Shown here one piece after another: positions 16,034 through 24,374 of a stretch of 49,615 bases of DNA. The position numbers and the translations under genes were made by a program. Location: assembly GCA_002305755.1 (NCBI GenBank), contig DBQV01000043.1:10592-60206 (forward strand). The letters are read 5' to 3'. The DNA is from Christensenella sp. UBA1385 (GTDB taxonomy: Bacteria; Bacillota; Clostridia; Christensenellales; Aristaeellaceae). Under the pieces are notes generated by a model. The model saw only the letters and a list, made by a program, of their open reading frames with translations, was not told the origin of the DNA and did no database searches. Each line of letters opens with the position of its first letter. The stretch's first letter is position 1.

Positions 16034-16365
16034 GTGTTGAGCCATTGGTTCTCCTCCTCATGAATGCCTTAGCAACATCCATTGTAGCGGAGCCCCAGTG
16101 ACTTGCCTATTCCTTCAGCCTTTCTCACAAGTTGCGAACTTCAGTGTCCTCTATCACAGCATTCATAAGATAGGCAATGCGACATGTGCAGTTAACGACT
16201 GGAATTTGATTCTCTTGGGGATCGTTCATTTCCGACCTGCCGTTTCGTTGCCTTTTGCAATTGTTCTATTACCCGATATCCTCCTGAATAGAGCGCATTT
16301 CAGCATAGAGTCTAACTTTTTGTGTAGTTAAGGCCTGAAGCGAAGGCCTGACTGAAGGCTGATAC
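16034..16365. other. AT-rich remnant region, no intact gene
   Basis: This stretch is richer in A and T than its surroundings. At 16309-16331, AGTCTAACTTTTTGTGTAGTT looks like another IS3-group end in the opposite orientation. A minus-strand ORF at 16125-16229 (34 residues, starts MNDPQENQIPVVNC) has no ribosome site. I regard the segment as insertion-sequence debris. Confidence 0.5.
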
Positions 16366-16395
16366 AAAAAAGAGGCCCTGAGCGGTCTCTTTTTT
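16366..16395. terminator. Bidirectional terminator
   Basis: AAAAAAGAGGCC (16366-16377) pairs with GGTCTCTTTTTT (16384-16395), with a single G-T pair and a six-base loop. It closes the leftward YbaK region and the rightward debris. Confidence 0.8.
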
Positions 16396-16429
16396 ATGAA
16401 AGTTAAGACGCTGTTTCCGGGCCGAAGGC

Positions 16430-16860
16430 TTATCCCTCTCCCTGCTCCCCGCGCGCCCTGCACACGCTCACCCATTCGCCGCCGCTGGCGCTTTCCAGCT
16501 CCTGCGGGCTCAGGCGCACGGCGCTATTGGCGCTGCCGCAGGCGGGGTAGACGGTGTCGAAGCGGCGCAGCGATTCATCCAGATATACGCGCACGCCCTC
16601 CCCGAGGTCAAAGGGGCAGACTCCGCCGACCGCGTGGCCTGTGGCCTCCATGGCTCCTCCGCCGACAGCATGCGCGCCTTCATGCCGAAGCGCGCCTTGA
16701 AGGCCGCGTTGTCGATGCGGGTGTCGCCCGCGGTGACGATCAGCAGCGCGCCGCCGTCCTTGCCGTGCAGCGAGAGGGTCTTGGCGATGCGCGCCTCCTC
16801 CACGCCCAGGGCTTTGGCGCCAGCGGCACCGTGGCCTGCTGTCAGGGCCCTTGTTTGTGC
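16430..16860 (-). pseudogene. YbaK/ProX-type aminoacyl-tRNA deacylase, broken
   Basis: Two minus-strand frames together make a YbaK domain: AKALGVEEARIAKTLSL, GALLIVTAGDTRIDNAAFK and MKARMLSAEE in the first, then EATGHAVGGVCPFDLGEGV, YLDESLRRFDTVYPACGSAN in the second. They join if one base is restored near 16650. The usual N-terminal ~30 residues are also missing because the DUF2961 gene ends at 16871. Family members deacylate Cys-tRNA(Pro) and related mischarged tRNAs. With both a truncation and a frameshift it is probably inactive, although the frameshift alone could be an assembly error. Confidence 0.78.
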
Positions 16861-16870
16861 GCCGCGCCGA

Positions 16871-17932
16871 TCAGATGACCTCCAGATAGTCCTTGTCCGG
16901 CAGGGCGGGGAAGGGCGCGGTCGGCAGCTGCTGGTACCAGTAGGCCACGGAGGCTATGTCATCCTGCAGCGGCAGGTAACGGCCGCCCTCGCGCCAGCCA
17001 AGCGCCTGGATGGTCACCTTCAGGTCCTTTTCAAAATAGATGGGGTCTGTGATGTGCCAGCGGTACAGGCCGAAGCGGAACTGGCTGGAATACAGCCTGT
17101 CGGGCCTGATCACCTGGTGCAGGCCGGAATAGGGCGTGCTGAAGGTCACGTAATCGGCGTGCGACCTCGGGTCTTCAAAGTTATAGGAGCCGCAGAAATA
17201 ATCCTCGGTGCCGGTGCCGCAGATGGTGGGGAATTCCCTGTCGCCATCCATGAAGAACTTGATCTCGCCCTCGCCCCACCAGCCCCGGTTGTTCACGCCC
17301 CAGGCCATGTAGGTGCCCACGTATTTGCCCTTGCCCCTGATACCGTCCACGATGGTGTAATCCTGCTTGTAGGGCAGGGGATTGGTGCGCCTGAACTGGG
17401 CGTGGAAGTAGGCTTCCTCCTCCGCCACCTCGCACAGGCAGTAGTCGATCTGGTAGTACATGACCACGGGCTCCGAGGCGATGTTGGTCAGCGTCAGCCT
17501 GGCGGACTTCCTGAAGGGCATGGGCCAGTAGCAGTTGAAGGCGGAGCCGGGGTTGACGCAGACGGCCAGCGAGCTCAGCTGGGCGTACTCATTCCAGCCC
17601 ATGGCGAAAAAGTCTCCCACCGGGGTTTCGACGGAGGGGTTTTCCTGCCCGTCCCAGTACATGCGCAGGATGGTATTGCGCCAGCGCCCGGTGGGCGTGA
17701 GCCAGATGTGGTTGATGACGCCGCTGCCGCGGATCTCTCCGATGGTGAAGGTCTCGCCGGGCTGCAGGATGATGTAGGGGTTCACCTTCCAGCCGCGGCC
17801 CAGGTCGCGCGCCGCGTTTTTGGCGTTGCCCTTCTCCAGCTCGCACATGCCGCCCTTTCCCTTTTCGCCCGTGAAATTCTCCGGGCTGATGGAACGGGTA
17901 ATCTTCTTTTCAAGAAAGCTCAGGTTTTCCAT
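16871..17932 (-). CDS. DUF2961 protein, glycoside hydrolase family 172 type
   Basis: The 353-residue protein has no signal peptide, so it is cytosolic. Family marks are the start ITRSISPENFTGEKGKGG, IRGSGVINHIWLT, LRMYWDGQENPSVE, PVGDFFAMGWN, and the acidic GWWGEGEIKFFMDGD plus GTGTEDYF segments, whose glutamates are likely catalytic. GH172 members characterised so far act on fructofuranosides and arabinofuranosides. Length is close to the family norm. The start has a GGAGGAAT site. No transporter is directly linked; the sugar importer at 4.6-7.7 kb is too far away to assign. Confidence 0.88.
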   Translation of the reverse strand: MENLSFLEKKITRSISPENFTGEKGKGGMCELEKGNAKNAARDLGRGWKVNPYIILQPGETFTIGEIRGSGVINHIWLTPTGRWRNTILRMYWDGQENPSVETPVGDFFAMGWNEYAQLSSLAVCVNPGSAFNCYWPMPFRKSARLTLTNIASEPVVMYYQIDYCLCEVAEEEAYFHAQFRRTNPLPYKQDYTIVDGIRGKGKYVGTYMAWGVNNRGWWGEGEIKFFMDGDREFPTICGTGTEDYFCGSYNFEDPRSHADYVTFSTPYSGLHQVIRPDRLYSSQFRFGLYRWHITDPIYFEKDLKVTIQALGWREGGRYLPLQDDIASVAYWYQQLPTAPFPALPDKDYLEVI

Positions 17933-18110
17933 GTATATTCCTCCTTATTCGCTTCTCCGGCCTGCCGCCGGGCAGACGACCGTTTTCTGATGCGTATTAT
18001 AAGAAACGAAAGAAGGCCTGTCCATGCGGAAAGCCGGAAACAGGCAATCGGAATTTGCTGAGATGTAAGCGGTTTTTGCTGTGACGCTGATGGCTGCGCC
18101 CCTGGATAGA

Positions 18111-18599
18111 CTATGGCTGCTTCAGGATTTTCTCCAAAATCTTTTGCGCATTTTCCTTGTTCATGTGGTGATGGTACTGGCCGTTGATCATCAGGTTGGG
18201 CCCGTGCTTGCACTGCTTGAAGCAGTTCTGGCTTCTCAGCCTGATCCTGCCGTCCGCCGTCGTTTCGTTGAAATCGATGCCTGTCATGCTCCTGACGGCT
18301 TGTATCACTTCGATTGAACCGTTTTTGGCGCACCGGGAGCCTGTGCAGCATACGATCTCGAACTCGACCGGGGATTCCTTGACGCTGGGCATGAACCTGA
18401 GGATGGCCTTGACGATCTTTTCATCCAGTCCGAAGGCCTCCGCGATCTGCTTCTGATGGCTGACGGACACGCAGCCAAAAGCATCCTGGCAGTTCCTGAT
18501 GGCAAACTTGACCCCTTCCTGGCTGCCTTTTCCGAAGCTCTCCGCCGCTTCCGCGGCCATTTCCCCAAAAACGAGCTCCTGGTCCATCTCTTCACTCAT
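18111..18599 (-). CDS. NuoE-like [2Fe-2S] thioredoxin-fold protein
   Basis: The 162-residue protein resembles the NuoE/HndA subunit of NADH-linked oxidoreductases. The ligands C85, C90, C126 and C130 follow the C-x4-C ... C-x3-C pattern; the last pair lies in QNCFKQCKHGPNLMINGQYH. An N-terminal helical part (about 1-75) precedes the ferredoxin fold. In complexes such as HndABCD or electron-bifurcating hydrogenases it carries one [2Fe-2S] cluster. No NuoF-like or hydrogenase gene is adjacent, so it may work alone or with a partner encoded elsewhere. The N-terminal half also has three cysteines not typical of NuoE. Confidence 0.82.
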   Translation of the reverse strand: MSEEMDQELVFGEMAAEAAESFGKGSQEGVKFAIRNCQDAFGCVSVSHQKQIAEAFGLDEKIVKAILRFMPSVKESPVEFEIVCCTGSRCAKNGSIEVIQAVRSMTGIDFNETTADGRIRLRSQNCFKQCKHGPNLMINGQYHHHMNKENAQKILEKILKQP

Positions 18600-18706
18600 C
18601 TCATCACCTCGTGGGCTTTTTCATTCTCCGGCGGCCGGACCGCCTTGCCCCGGAGCCGTCTGCCCTCTTATATCATATCCCTTTCTGCGTCCTTCAGCGC
18701 GGCGGC

Positions 18707-19465
18707 TCATCCTTGCTGCCAGGCGGACAGCAGGCCCCTCATGTAGCCCTGCACGTCCATGCCGTAGGCCTCTTCCAGCATGCCGGCCGAGAGGGCCTCG
18801 GCGGCGGGGGCTTTGATCAGCAAGCGGCCTTCGCGCAGCAGGGCGGCGGTATCGGCGTAGCGGCGGGTGAGGCTGAGGTCGTGCACCACGCTGATGACGG
18901 CGCGGCGCCCCGAGCGCACCCAGCGGGAGATCAGATCGAATATCTGGGCGAGGTACTTGAGGTCAAGGTGGTTGGCGGGCTCGTCCAGCAGCAGGAGCCT
19001 GGGGTCCTGCGCGAAGACCTGCGCCAGGAACACCCTCTGCAGCTCGCCGCCGGAAAGCGTGAGGATGCTCTGACGCATCAGATTCTCCACCCCGCACAGG
19101 CGCGCGGCCTCCAGGACGGCGCGCTCGCCCTCCCGGTCGCGGCCGGAAAGGGGGCTGGCGTGCGCGTAGCGGCCCAGGCGGATGACCTCCTCCGCCGTGA
19201 AGGCGTAGCCCGTCTCCTGCCGCTGGCTCAGCAGCGCCATGGCGCGGGCCCTTTGGCGGGGATTCATGCCCCGCAGATCGCGCCCCTCAAAGAAGGCGCC
19301 GCCCCGATAGGGCAGGGCCCCCGAAATGGCGCGCAGCAGGGTGGTCTTGCCCGCGCCGTTGGGGCCGGCCAGCATCAGCCACTCGCCCTCGCACACCTCA
19401 AGGCTGAGCGGGCGCAGGATGTCCCTGCCGCCGACGGACACCGAAAGGCCCCGCACGCTCAGCAT
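18707..19465 (-). CDS. btuD: Cobalamin/metal-chelate ABC transporter ATPase, BtuD/FecE type
   Basis: This 252-residue ATPase starts at ATG 19465 (MLSVRGLSVSVGG). A longer open frame reaching 20533 is an out-of-frame reading of the permease. Walker A is AGPNGAGKTT, the signature LSGGELQRV, Walker B LLLLDEPANHLDL, and the switch histidine lies in ISVVHDLS. It powers uptake with the permease it overlaps by 7 bases. The cobalamin riboswitch upstream of the operon argues for B12 rather than iron-siderophore uptake. Confidence 0.9.
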   Translation of the reverse strand: MLSVRGLSVSVGGRDILRPLSLEVCEGEWLMLAGPNGAGKTTLLRAISGALPYRGGAFFEGRDLRGMNPRQRARAMALLSQRQETGYAFTAEEVIRLGRYAHASPLSGRDREGERAVLEAARLCGVENLMRQSILTLSGGELQRVFLAQVFAQDPRLLLLDEPANHLDLKYLAQIFDLISRWVRSGRRAVISVVHDLSLTRRYADTAALLREGRLLIKAPAAEALSAGMLEEAYGMDVQGYMRGLLSAWQQG

Positions 19466-20520
19466 CGCTCCGCCCTCCTGGACCTGGCGAAAAGGATGAG
19501 GAAGACCGCCGCGCCGATCAGCGAGGTGACCACGCCCAGCGGCAGCTCGACGGGGCTGAGCAGGGTGCGCGCGGCCAGGTCCGTCAGCATCAGGAAGATG
19601 GCCCCCGCGTACAGCGAGGCCGGCAGCAGCTTCCTGTGGTTGGGGCCGACGATCAGCCGCGCCATGTGCGGGGTGACCAGGCCCACGAAGCCGATGGTGC
19701 CGCCCAGCGACACGCAGACCCCGATCAGCACCGACACCGCGATCATCACCCGCAGGCGCACGGCCCGCACGTTGACGCCGATGGCGGCGGCGTTGTCTTC
19801 GCCGACGGCGAAGGCGTTGAGCTCGCGCGCGCTCATCAGCAGCGCGGCGGCGCAGGGGAGCAGCGCCGCCAGCAGCGTCAGTGCGTCCGCGTAGCCCGCG
19901 CCCGAGAGCGAGCCCATGGTCCAGAAGGTGACGGTGCGCAGCTTCGGCCCCGAAAAGGTGACGGCCAGGCTGATGAAGGCGCTGACGAACATGGAGAAGA
20001 TCACGCCGATCAGCACGATGGTGCCCGTGGAAAAGGAGGCGTCCAGCCGCCAGGCCAGCGTGAGCACCGTGAAAAGCGAGAGAAAGGCAAAGAGCATCGC
20101 CATGCCCATCGGGCCCATGCGGCCAAGGCCGGGCACCGAAAGGCCGAAGACGATGGACAGCACCGCGCCCAGCGTGGCCCCGGCGGAGACGCCCATGGTG
20201 GAGCCCTCCGCCAGAGGGTTCCTGAGCAGGCCCTGCATGGCCGCGCCGCACAGCGAAAGCGAAGCCCCCACCAGCGCGGCGGAGAGGGCGCGCGGCAGTC
20301 GCACCGCGGTGATGATGGTCTGCGCCGCGCCGGGTGCGGGCGGCGTGCCCCAAAGCGCGTGCGAAAGCGCCTGCGCCAGCTGCGCGGGCGGCACGGACAC
20401 GCTGCCCAGCGAGACGCACAGGCCAAGGCACAGCAGCGCCGCCAGCAGGAACAGCAGGTGCTGCGCCGGGCTGAAGCCTTCGCGGCCGCTTCTTGCGGGT
20501 ATGCGGGTGGATGCTGTCAA
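19459..20520 (-). CDS. btuC: Cobalamin/metal-chelate ABC transporter permease, BtuC/FecCD type
   Basis: The 353-residue protein has about ten transmembrane helices of the FecCD family. Typical blocks are VRLPRALSAALVGASLSLCG, AAMQGLLRNPLAEGSTMG and the ATPase-coupling GTIGFVGLVTPHMARLIVGP near the C-terminus. The start is TTG 20520, supported by a GGAGGG site. It lies downstream of the binding protein, separated by a strong hairpin, and overlaps the ATPase gene. Confidence 0.92.
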   Translation of the reverse strand: MTASTRIPARSGREGFSPAQHLLFLLAALLCLGLCVSLGSVSVPPAQLAQALSHALWGTPPAPGAAQTIITAVRLPRALSAALVGASLSLCGAAMQGLLRNPLAEGSTMGVSAGATLGAVLSIVFGLSVPGLGRMGPMGMAMLFAFLSLFTVLTLAWRLDASFSTGTIVLIGVIFSMFVSAFISLAVTFSGPKLRTVTFWTMGSLSGAGYADALTLLAALLPCAAALLMSARELNAFAVGEDNAAAIGVNVRAVRLRVMIAVSVLIGVCVSLGGTIGFVGLVTPHMARLIVGPNHRKLLPASLYAGAIFLMLTDLAARTLLSPVELPLGVVTSLIGAAVFLILFARSRRAERC

Positions 20521-20544
20521 TTGTTCCCTCCAAGTGGAAAGACG

Positions 20545-20572
20545 GCCCCTCCCCGACCGGGCGGGGAGGGGC
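20545..20572 (-). promoter_or_regulatory. Strong intercistronic hairpin between btuF and btuC
   Basis: GCCCCTCCCC (20545-20554) pairs perfectly with GGGGAGGGGC (20563-20572), 8-base loop, no T-run. It mirrors the hairpin after the sugar-binding-protein gene at 5881-5919. Confidence 0.75.
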
Positions 20573-20583
20573 GCGGCAGGGGC

Positions 20584-21495
20584 TCAGGCGGCGGGCTTTC
20601 CGGCCTCCTGCGCGCCCCAGACCAGATCAAACAGGGCCTCCGCGGCGTCCGCCAGGCGCGGGCCCGGGCGGCTGATCTCGTCGCTGTTTAGCTGCAGCAC
20701 CGTGCCATTTTGCACGGCCTTCAGGCCTTCCCAGCCGGGGCGGCCCATGATCTCCTCAACGGGCGTGGGGCCCTCGCCGAAGTACATGGCTACGGTCACG
20801 ATGTAGTCGGGGTCGCGGGCCAGCACCTGCTCCTGCGAGACCTCGGCCCAGCCCTCCACATCCTCAAAGGCGTTCGTCAGGCCCAGCAGATCTGCGATCT
20901 CCTGCATGAAGGTGCCCTTGCCGGCCGTCCACAGGCCCCACTGCAGCGGGCTCACCTCAAAGTAGACGCTGCCGCCCGTGAGGCCGGCAGCCTTTTCGCG
21001 CAGGGCCTCGAAGCGGGCCTCCATGTCCTTCACCAGGGCTTCGGCCTCCCCGTCCCTGCCCACCAGCGCGCCGATCAGCCGGATGGCCTCGTAAGTGCCC
21101 GCGATGTCCTGGGCGTCGGTCACCGCCAGCGCGATGCCCGCGGCCTCCAGCTTTTCGACCTGTTCCGTGGTCTGGGCCATCCTGGGCATGATGACCAGGT
21201 CCGGCTCCAGGGCGATGATCTGCTCCAGGTTGGTCTCCATGCCGGACTGCACGCTGGGCACGGCCGCGGCTTCCTGAGGATAGTCGGCGTACTCGCCGCG
21301 GCCTACCAGCAGGCCGCCGGCGCCGAGGGCGTAGAGGATCTCCACGTCGGCGGCGGCGAGGATGACCACGCGCTGCGCGGGGGCGGGCAGGGATACCTCG
21401 CGGCCGGCCATATCGGTCAGGGGGGCTTCGGCATGGGCCGCGCCGAAGCAGAGCGTCAGCGCGAGCGCGAGAAAGAGGGCGAGCGTTTTTTTCAT
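20584..21495 (-). CDS. btuF: Cobalamin-type ABC transporter binding protein, BtuF-like
   Basis: The protein of about 303 residues begins at ATG 21495, directly after a GGAGG site, with a signal peptide (MKKTLALFLALALTLCFGAAHAE). The helical-backbone fold of BtuF/FhuD proteins follows: LTDMAGREVSLPAPAQRVV, AADVEILYALGAGGLLVGR, EPDLVIMPRMAQTTEQVEKL, and a C-terminal EEIMGRPGWEGLKAVQNG. There is no lipobox. It delivers substrate to BtuC. The riboswitch and attenuator directly upstream make cobalamin or a cobamide precursor the likely ligand. Confidence 0.9.
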   Translation of the reverse strand: MKKTLALFLALALTLCFGAAHAEAPLTDMAGREVSLPAPAQRVVILAAADVEILYALGAGGLLVGRGEYADYPQEAAAVPSVQSGMETNLEQIIALEPDLVIMPRMAQTTEQVEKLEAAGIALAVTDAQDIAGTYEAIRLIGALVGRDGEAEALVKDMEARFEALREKAAGLTGGSVYFEVSPLQWGLWTAGKGTFMQEIADLLGLTNAFEDVEGWAEVSQEQVLARDPDYIVTVAMYFGEGPTPVEEIMGRPGWEGLKAVQNGTVLQLNSDEISRPGPRLADAAEALFDLVWGAQEAGKPAA

Positions 21496-21553
21496 GGTTG
21501 GGTTCCTCCTTGTTTTTTTGCGTGGCAGCCGCAAATGAACAGGCAACCGGCAG

Positions 21554-21579
21554 AAAAAGGCAGCCCAATCGGGCCGCCT
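21554..21579 (-). terminator. Riboswitch expression platform: intrinsic terminator
   Basis: On the minus strand AGGCGGCCC (21579-21571), loop GATT, GGGCTGCCT (21566-21558), then TTTT. It lies between the cobalamin aptamer and btuF, so B12 binding probably favours termination. Confidence 0.82.
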
Positions 21580-21645
21580 TCAGCAACACATTCGCATGTA
21601 GCTTTACTCTGACCCAGAAGTAAACAAACGCACCTGGTTTGTTTC

Positions 21646-21805
21646 CGCGCGTTCAGGTCTCCCGGCTTGGCCTCATCCTAGGGACCGCCTTCCCGCCCGA
21701 AGGCAGTGGCTTCGTGGCCCCTCGTCCGCTTCACGGTTACTGGGATAGCCCGGAAATCGCATCCGGTTCCCATCGCATATCGCGGCGCTTTCGCGCAAAC
21801 ACGCG
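21646..21805 (-). promoter_or_regulatory. Cobalamin riboswitch
   Basis: The minus strand carries the conserved aptamer blocks in order: ATGGGAACCGGATG, TATCCCAGTAACCGTGAAG, GAAGCCACTGCC, GGCGGGAAGGCGG, TAGGATGAGGCC and the B12 box AAGCCGGGAGACCTG. The P1 arms CGCGTGTT and AACGCGCG close it. It precedes the terminator and btuF. Confidence 0.95.
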
Positions 21806-21825
21806 GGCTGTTCAATTGTGGCTTC

Positions 21826-21854
21826 ATTATAGGTTCGCCGCGGGCGCAAGTCAA
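21826..21854 (-). promoter_or_regulatory. Sigma-A promoter of the btuFCD riboswitch transcript
   Basis: On the minus strand TTGACT (21854-21849), 17 bases, TATAAT (21831-21826). The -35 box overlaps the last codons of the regulator gene upstream. Confidence 0.85.
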
Positions 21855-22555
21855 CCGCGGGGCGGCGCCGCCTCCTTTTTGGCCCCGGCCAGCATGCGGT
21901 AAACCGTAGCCTGCGAGACGCCCAGCATCGCGCCCGCCTCCTTCACCGCGCCCTTGACGAGGAAGCAGCCCTCCTGCGCCAGCGCGCGGATCAGCGCCCT
22001 TCTGCGCGCGGGCGACAGGGATTGCGCCGTCTCGCCCATATCCTTCAGGCGGCGCGCGATCGCGGCGCGCAGATCCGCCGGGGCGGTGGGGGAGAAGCGC
22101 TCCGCCTCATCCTCCGCGATCTTGCTCAGGATGCGCAGCTCGTCAAACTGAAAGCTGCTGTCCACAAAGGCGTCCGGGTGGCAGAGCCGCAGGATGCTCT
22201 CGCTGACGGCCTGATACTTGCTGTCGTCAAAGTTGACGCAGAGCATGCCCACCGCGCGGCCTGCGTTTCGGATCAGCAGCGTGGAGGAGCGCAGGTGCTT
22301 GCCGGCTGCGGTGAAGCCCGCGTAGTTGAGCCGGAAATCCGAGGCGTTCATGCTGTCCTCCTCTATGAATTTGCGGGCCGTCTCCGTGAGGGGCGAGCCG
22401 ATGCTGCGCCCGGAGATGTGGCCGTTGGCGATGGCGATCAGGCTGTGGTCCGGGTCCCGCAGGTCGTGCAGGGCGATCTCGTAATCGGGCCCCAGGATCC
22501 TGCCCAGGAACTCGGTCAGGTGAGCAAACTGCGTCAGCAGCACATCGTTTTCCAT
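21851..22555 (-). CDS. YheO/DauR-like transcriptional regulator (PAS-like domain plus helix-turn-helix)
   Basis: The 234-residue protein has an N-terminal YheO-like PAS domain (about 5-115): LGRILGPDYEIALHDLRD, then HSLIAIANGHISGRSIG and the LRSSTLLIRNAGRAVGML block. The C-terminal helix-turn-helix is about 165-225: ALAQEGCFLVKGAVKEAGAM, LGVSQATVYRML. DauR of Pseudomonas, in this family, represses D-arginine use genes, and relatives often control amino-acid catabolism. It is divergent from tnaA across 330 bases, so it is a good candidate regulator of tnaA-tnaT. ATG 22555 is chosen for its AAGGGAAG site; upstream in-frame codons lack one. Confidence 0.88.
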   Translation of the reverse strand: MENDVLLTQFAHLTEFLGRILGPDYEIALHDLRDPDHSLIAIANGHISGRSIGSPLTETARKFIEEDSMNASDFRLNYAGFTAAGKHLRSSTLLIRNAGRAVGMLCVNFDDSKYQAVSESILRLCHPDAFVDSSFQFDELRILSKIAEDEAERFSPTAPADLRAAIARRLKDMGETAQSLSPARRRALIRALAQEGCFLVKGAVKEAGAMLGVSQATVYRMLAGAKKEAAPPRG

Positions 22556-22585
22556 GCACGCTACTTCCCTTCTTTGGATGCCGCC

Positions 22586-22614
22586 AGTATAGCGCGTCCG
22601 GCGCAAAAACGCAA
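22586..22614 (-). promoter_or_regulatory. Promoter of the YheO-like regulator
   Basis: On the minus strand TTGCGT (22614-22609), 17 bases, TATACT (22591-22586). Confidence 0.65.
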
Positions 22615-22705
22615 ATAAATTATTGATGATTTGAGAAAATATTTGCACATGATGTTCTATACAGCAAATTTTTTGCCCGATTTTACGTTATTTTGATAAT
22701 AACGC

Positions 22706-22734
22706 TTGACATTGCAGGAAAGCAGAGATAAATT
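22706..22734 (+). promoter_or_regulatory. Promoter of tnaA
   Basis: TTGACA (22706-22711), 17 bases, TAAATT (22729-22734). The transcript leader would be about 145 bases long. Confidence 0.6.
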
Positions 22735-22885
22735 ATTATCACAAACGGAACGCGACGGGGCACGCGGGGCGGCAGGAAGAGCGCCGCCGCCGGAGGCCCG
22801 CGGCGAAGGCGCCGGCCGCGTCCATGCCGTCCGCCTGTCGGGCTTTCGACGACCGGGGCATAAAAAAGAATAAGGAGAAAGCGAC

Positions 22886-24274
22886 ATGCCTAAGTTTATC
22901 CCGGAACCGTATCGAATCAAAATGGTGGAGCCGATCAAGATGACGACCCGCCCGGAGCGCGAGAAGGCCATCAGGGAGGCCGCCTACAACCTCTTCCGCC
23001 TGCGCGCCGAGGACGTGTACGTCGACACCCTGACCGATTCGGGCACCAACGCCATGAGCGACCGGCAGTGGGCCGCCGTGATGATGGGCGACGAGGCCTA
23101 CGCCGGCGGCAGAAGTTACTACAGGCTGGTGGACACCGCCAAGGATATCTTCGGCTACGGCTACATCCAGCCCGTGCATCAGGGCCGCGCGGCCGAGAAG
23201 GTGCTCTTTCCCGCCTTCCTGCAGCCCGGCAAGTTCGCCATCGCCAACCTCTTCTTCGACACCACAAGAGCCCATGTGGAGCTGGCGGGGGCCCGCTGCC
23301 TGGAGGCCTGCAACCCCGAGGCCGCGGACAGCCAGCTGCGCGCGCCCTTCAAGGGCAATATGGACGTGAAGCGCATGGAGGAGATCATCCTTGAAAAGGG
23401 CCCGGAGAATATCGGCATGGTCGTGATGACCATCACCAACAACTCCGCCGGCGGCCAGCCCGTCAGCCTGGAGAATATGCGCCAGACCGCGGCCGTCTGC
23501 AAGAAGTACAACATCCACCTGAATATCGACGCCGCCCGCTACGCGGAGAACGCCATGTTTGTCAAGCTGCGCGAGCCGGAGTGCAAGGACATGTCCATCC
23601 GCGAGATCACCCGCGCCTTCTTCGATCTGGCCGACACCTTCACCATGTCCGCCAAGAAGGATACCATCGTCAACATGGGCGGCCTGATCGGCGTGAAGGA
23701 TGAGAACGCGCCCTACATCCTCAAGGTGAAGGCCAACTGCATCTCCTTCGAGGGCTTCTACACCTACGGCGGCCTCAACGGGCGCGATCTGGAAGCGCTG
23801 GCCGTGGGCCTGGAGGAGGGCCTGGATGAGAACTGGCTGCGCTACCGCCTGGGCACCATGGAGTATATCGGCGAGTGTCTGGATCAGCTGGGCATCCCCT
23901 ACCAGTCGCCCGCCGGCGGCCACGGCATCTTCCTGGACGCCGCCAAATTCTACCCGCAGATCCCCTACCATGAGTTCCCCGGCCAGATACTGGCCATCGA
24001 GCTGTACAAGGAGTGCGGCCTGCGCACCTGCGACATCGGCTCCTACATGATGGGCAACGACCCGGATACCGGCAAGCAGATCCGCTCCATCAACGAGTTC
24101 ACGCGCCTGGCCATCCCGCGCCGCGTGTACACCCAGTCCCACTACGACATGGTGATCGAGGGCATCAACGAGGTGTGGAAGCGCCGCGGCGAGATCCGGC
24201 GCGGCTACCGCATCACCTGGGAGCCCCCGATCCTGCGCCACTTCCAGGCCTCCCTCGAGCCCATCGAAGAATAA
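22886..24274 (+). CDS. tnaA: Tryptophanase (beta-eliminating lyase)
   Basis: The 462-residue PLP enzyme splits tryptophan to indole, pyruvate and ammonia. It matches E. coli TnaA along its length: PEPYRIKMVEPIKMTTR, LTDSGTNAMSD, MGDEAYAGGRSYY, FKGNMDVKRME, NSAGGQPVSLENM and RLAIPRRVYTQSH. The PLP lysine is in MSAKKD (K258). Tyrosine phenol-lyase is the close alternative, but the arginine of its SMERG active-site loop is missing here (CDIGSYMMGN), which favours tryptophanase. The start has a GGAGAAA site. An NSS-type transporter gene follows, matching the tnaA-tnaT pairing known from Symbiobacterium. Pyruvate made here can feed the oxidoreductase and AlaA elsewhere in the window. Confidence 0.9.
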   Translation: MPKFIPEPYRIKMVEPIKMTTRPEREKAIREAAYNLFRLRAEDVYVDTLTDSGTNAMSDRQWAAVMMGDEAYAGGRSYYRLVDTAKDIFGYGYIQPVHQGRAAEKVLFPAFLQPGKFAIANLFFDTTRAHVELAGARCLEACNPEAADSQLRAPFKGNMDVKRMEEIILEKGPENIGMVVMTITNNSAGGQPVSLENMRQTAAVCKKYNIHLNIDAARYAENAMFVKLREPECKDMSIREITRAFFDLADTFTMSAKKDTIVNMGGLIGVKDENAPYILKVKANCISFEGFYTYGGLNGRDLEALAVGLEEGLDENWLRYRLGTMEYIGECLDQLGIPYQSPAGGHGIFLDAAKFYPQIPYHEFPGQILAIELYKECGLRTCDIGSYMMGNDPDTGKQIRSINEFTRLAIPRRVYTQSHYDMVIEGINEVWKRRGEIRRGYRITWEPPILRHFQASLEPIEE

Positions 24275-24374
24275 AGCCGTCACGCGTCCCGCCGCCGCGC
24301 CCGAGGAGGGGCGGGGCGGGGCGGGCAGGCACCCGGTCCAAACCACCCGAATTGATTGAAAGGTGATTGATTGT

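Larger units (their letters stand above)
22556..22885. other. Divergent control region between the regulator and tnaA
   Basis: The left two thirds are AT-rich and contain a leftward promoter (22586-22614) and a rightward promoter (22706-22734). The right third is very GC-rich and can fold (GGCGGC/GCCGCC). I see no small ORF with a tryptophan codon, so there is no TnaC-like leader. Regulator binding sites are likely here but I cannot name them. Confidence 0.6.

Noticed and set aside
18707..20533. 608-codon minus-strand frame that could suggest a fused transporter
   Set aside because: The first part is an out-of-frame reading of the BtuC permease (Arg/Gly/Ala-rich). Only the part after ATG 19465 is the real ATPase.
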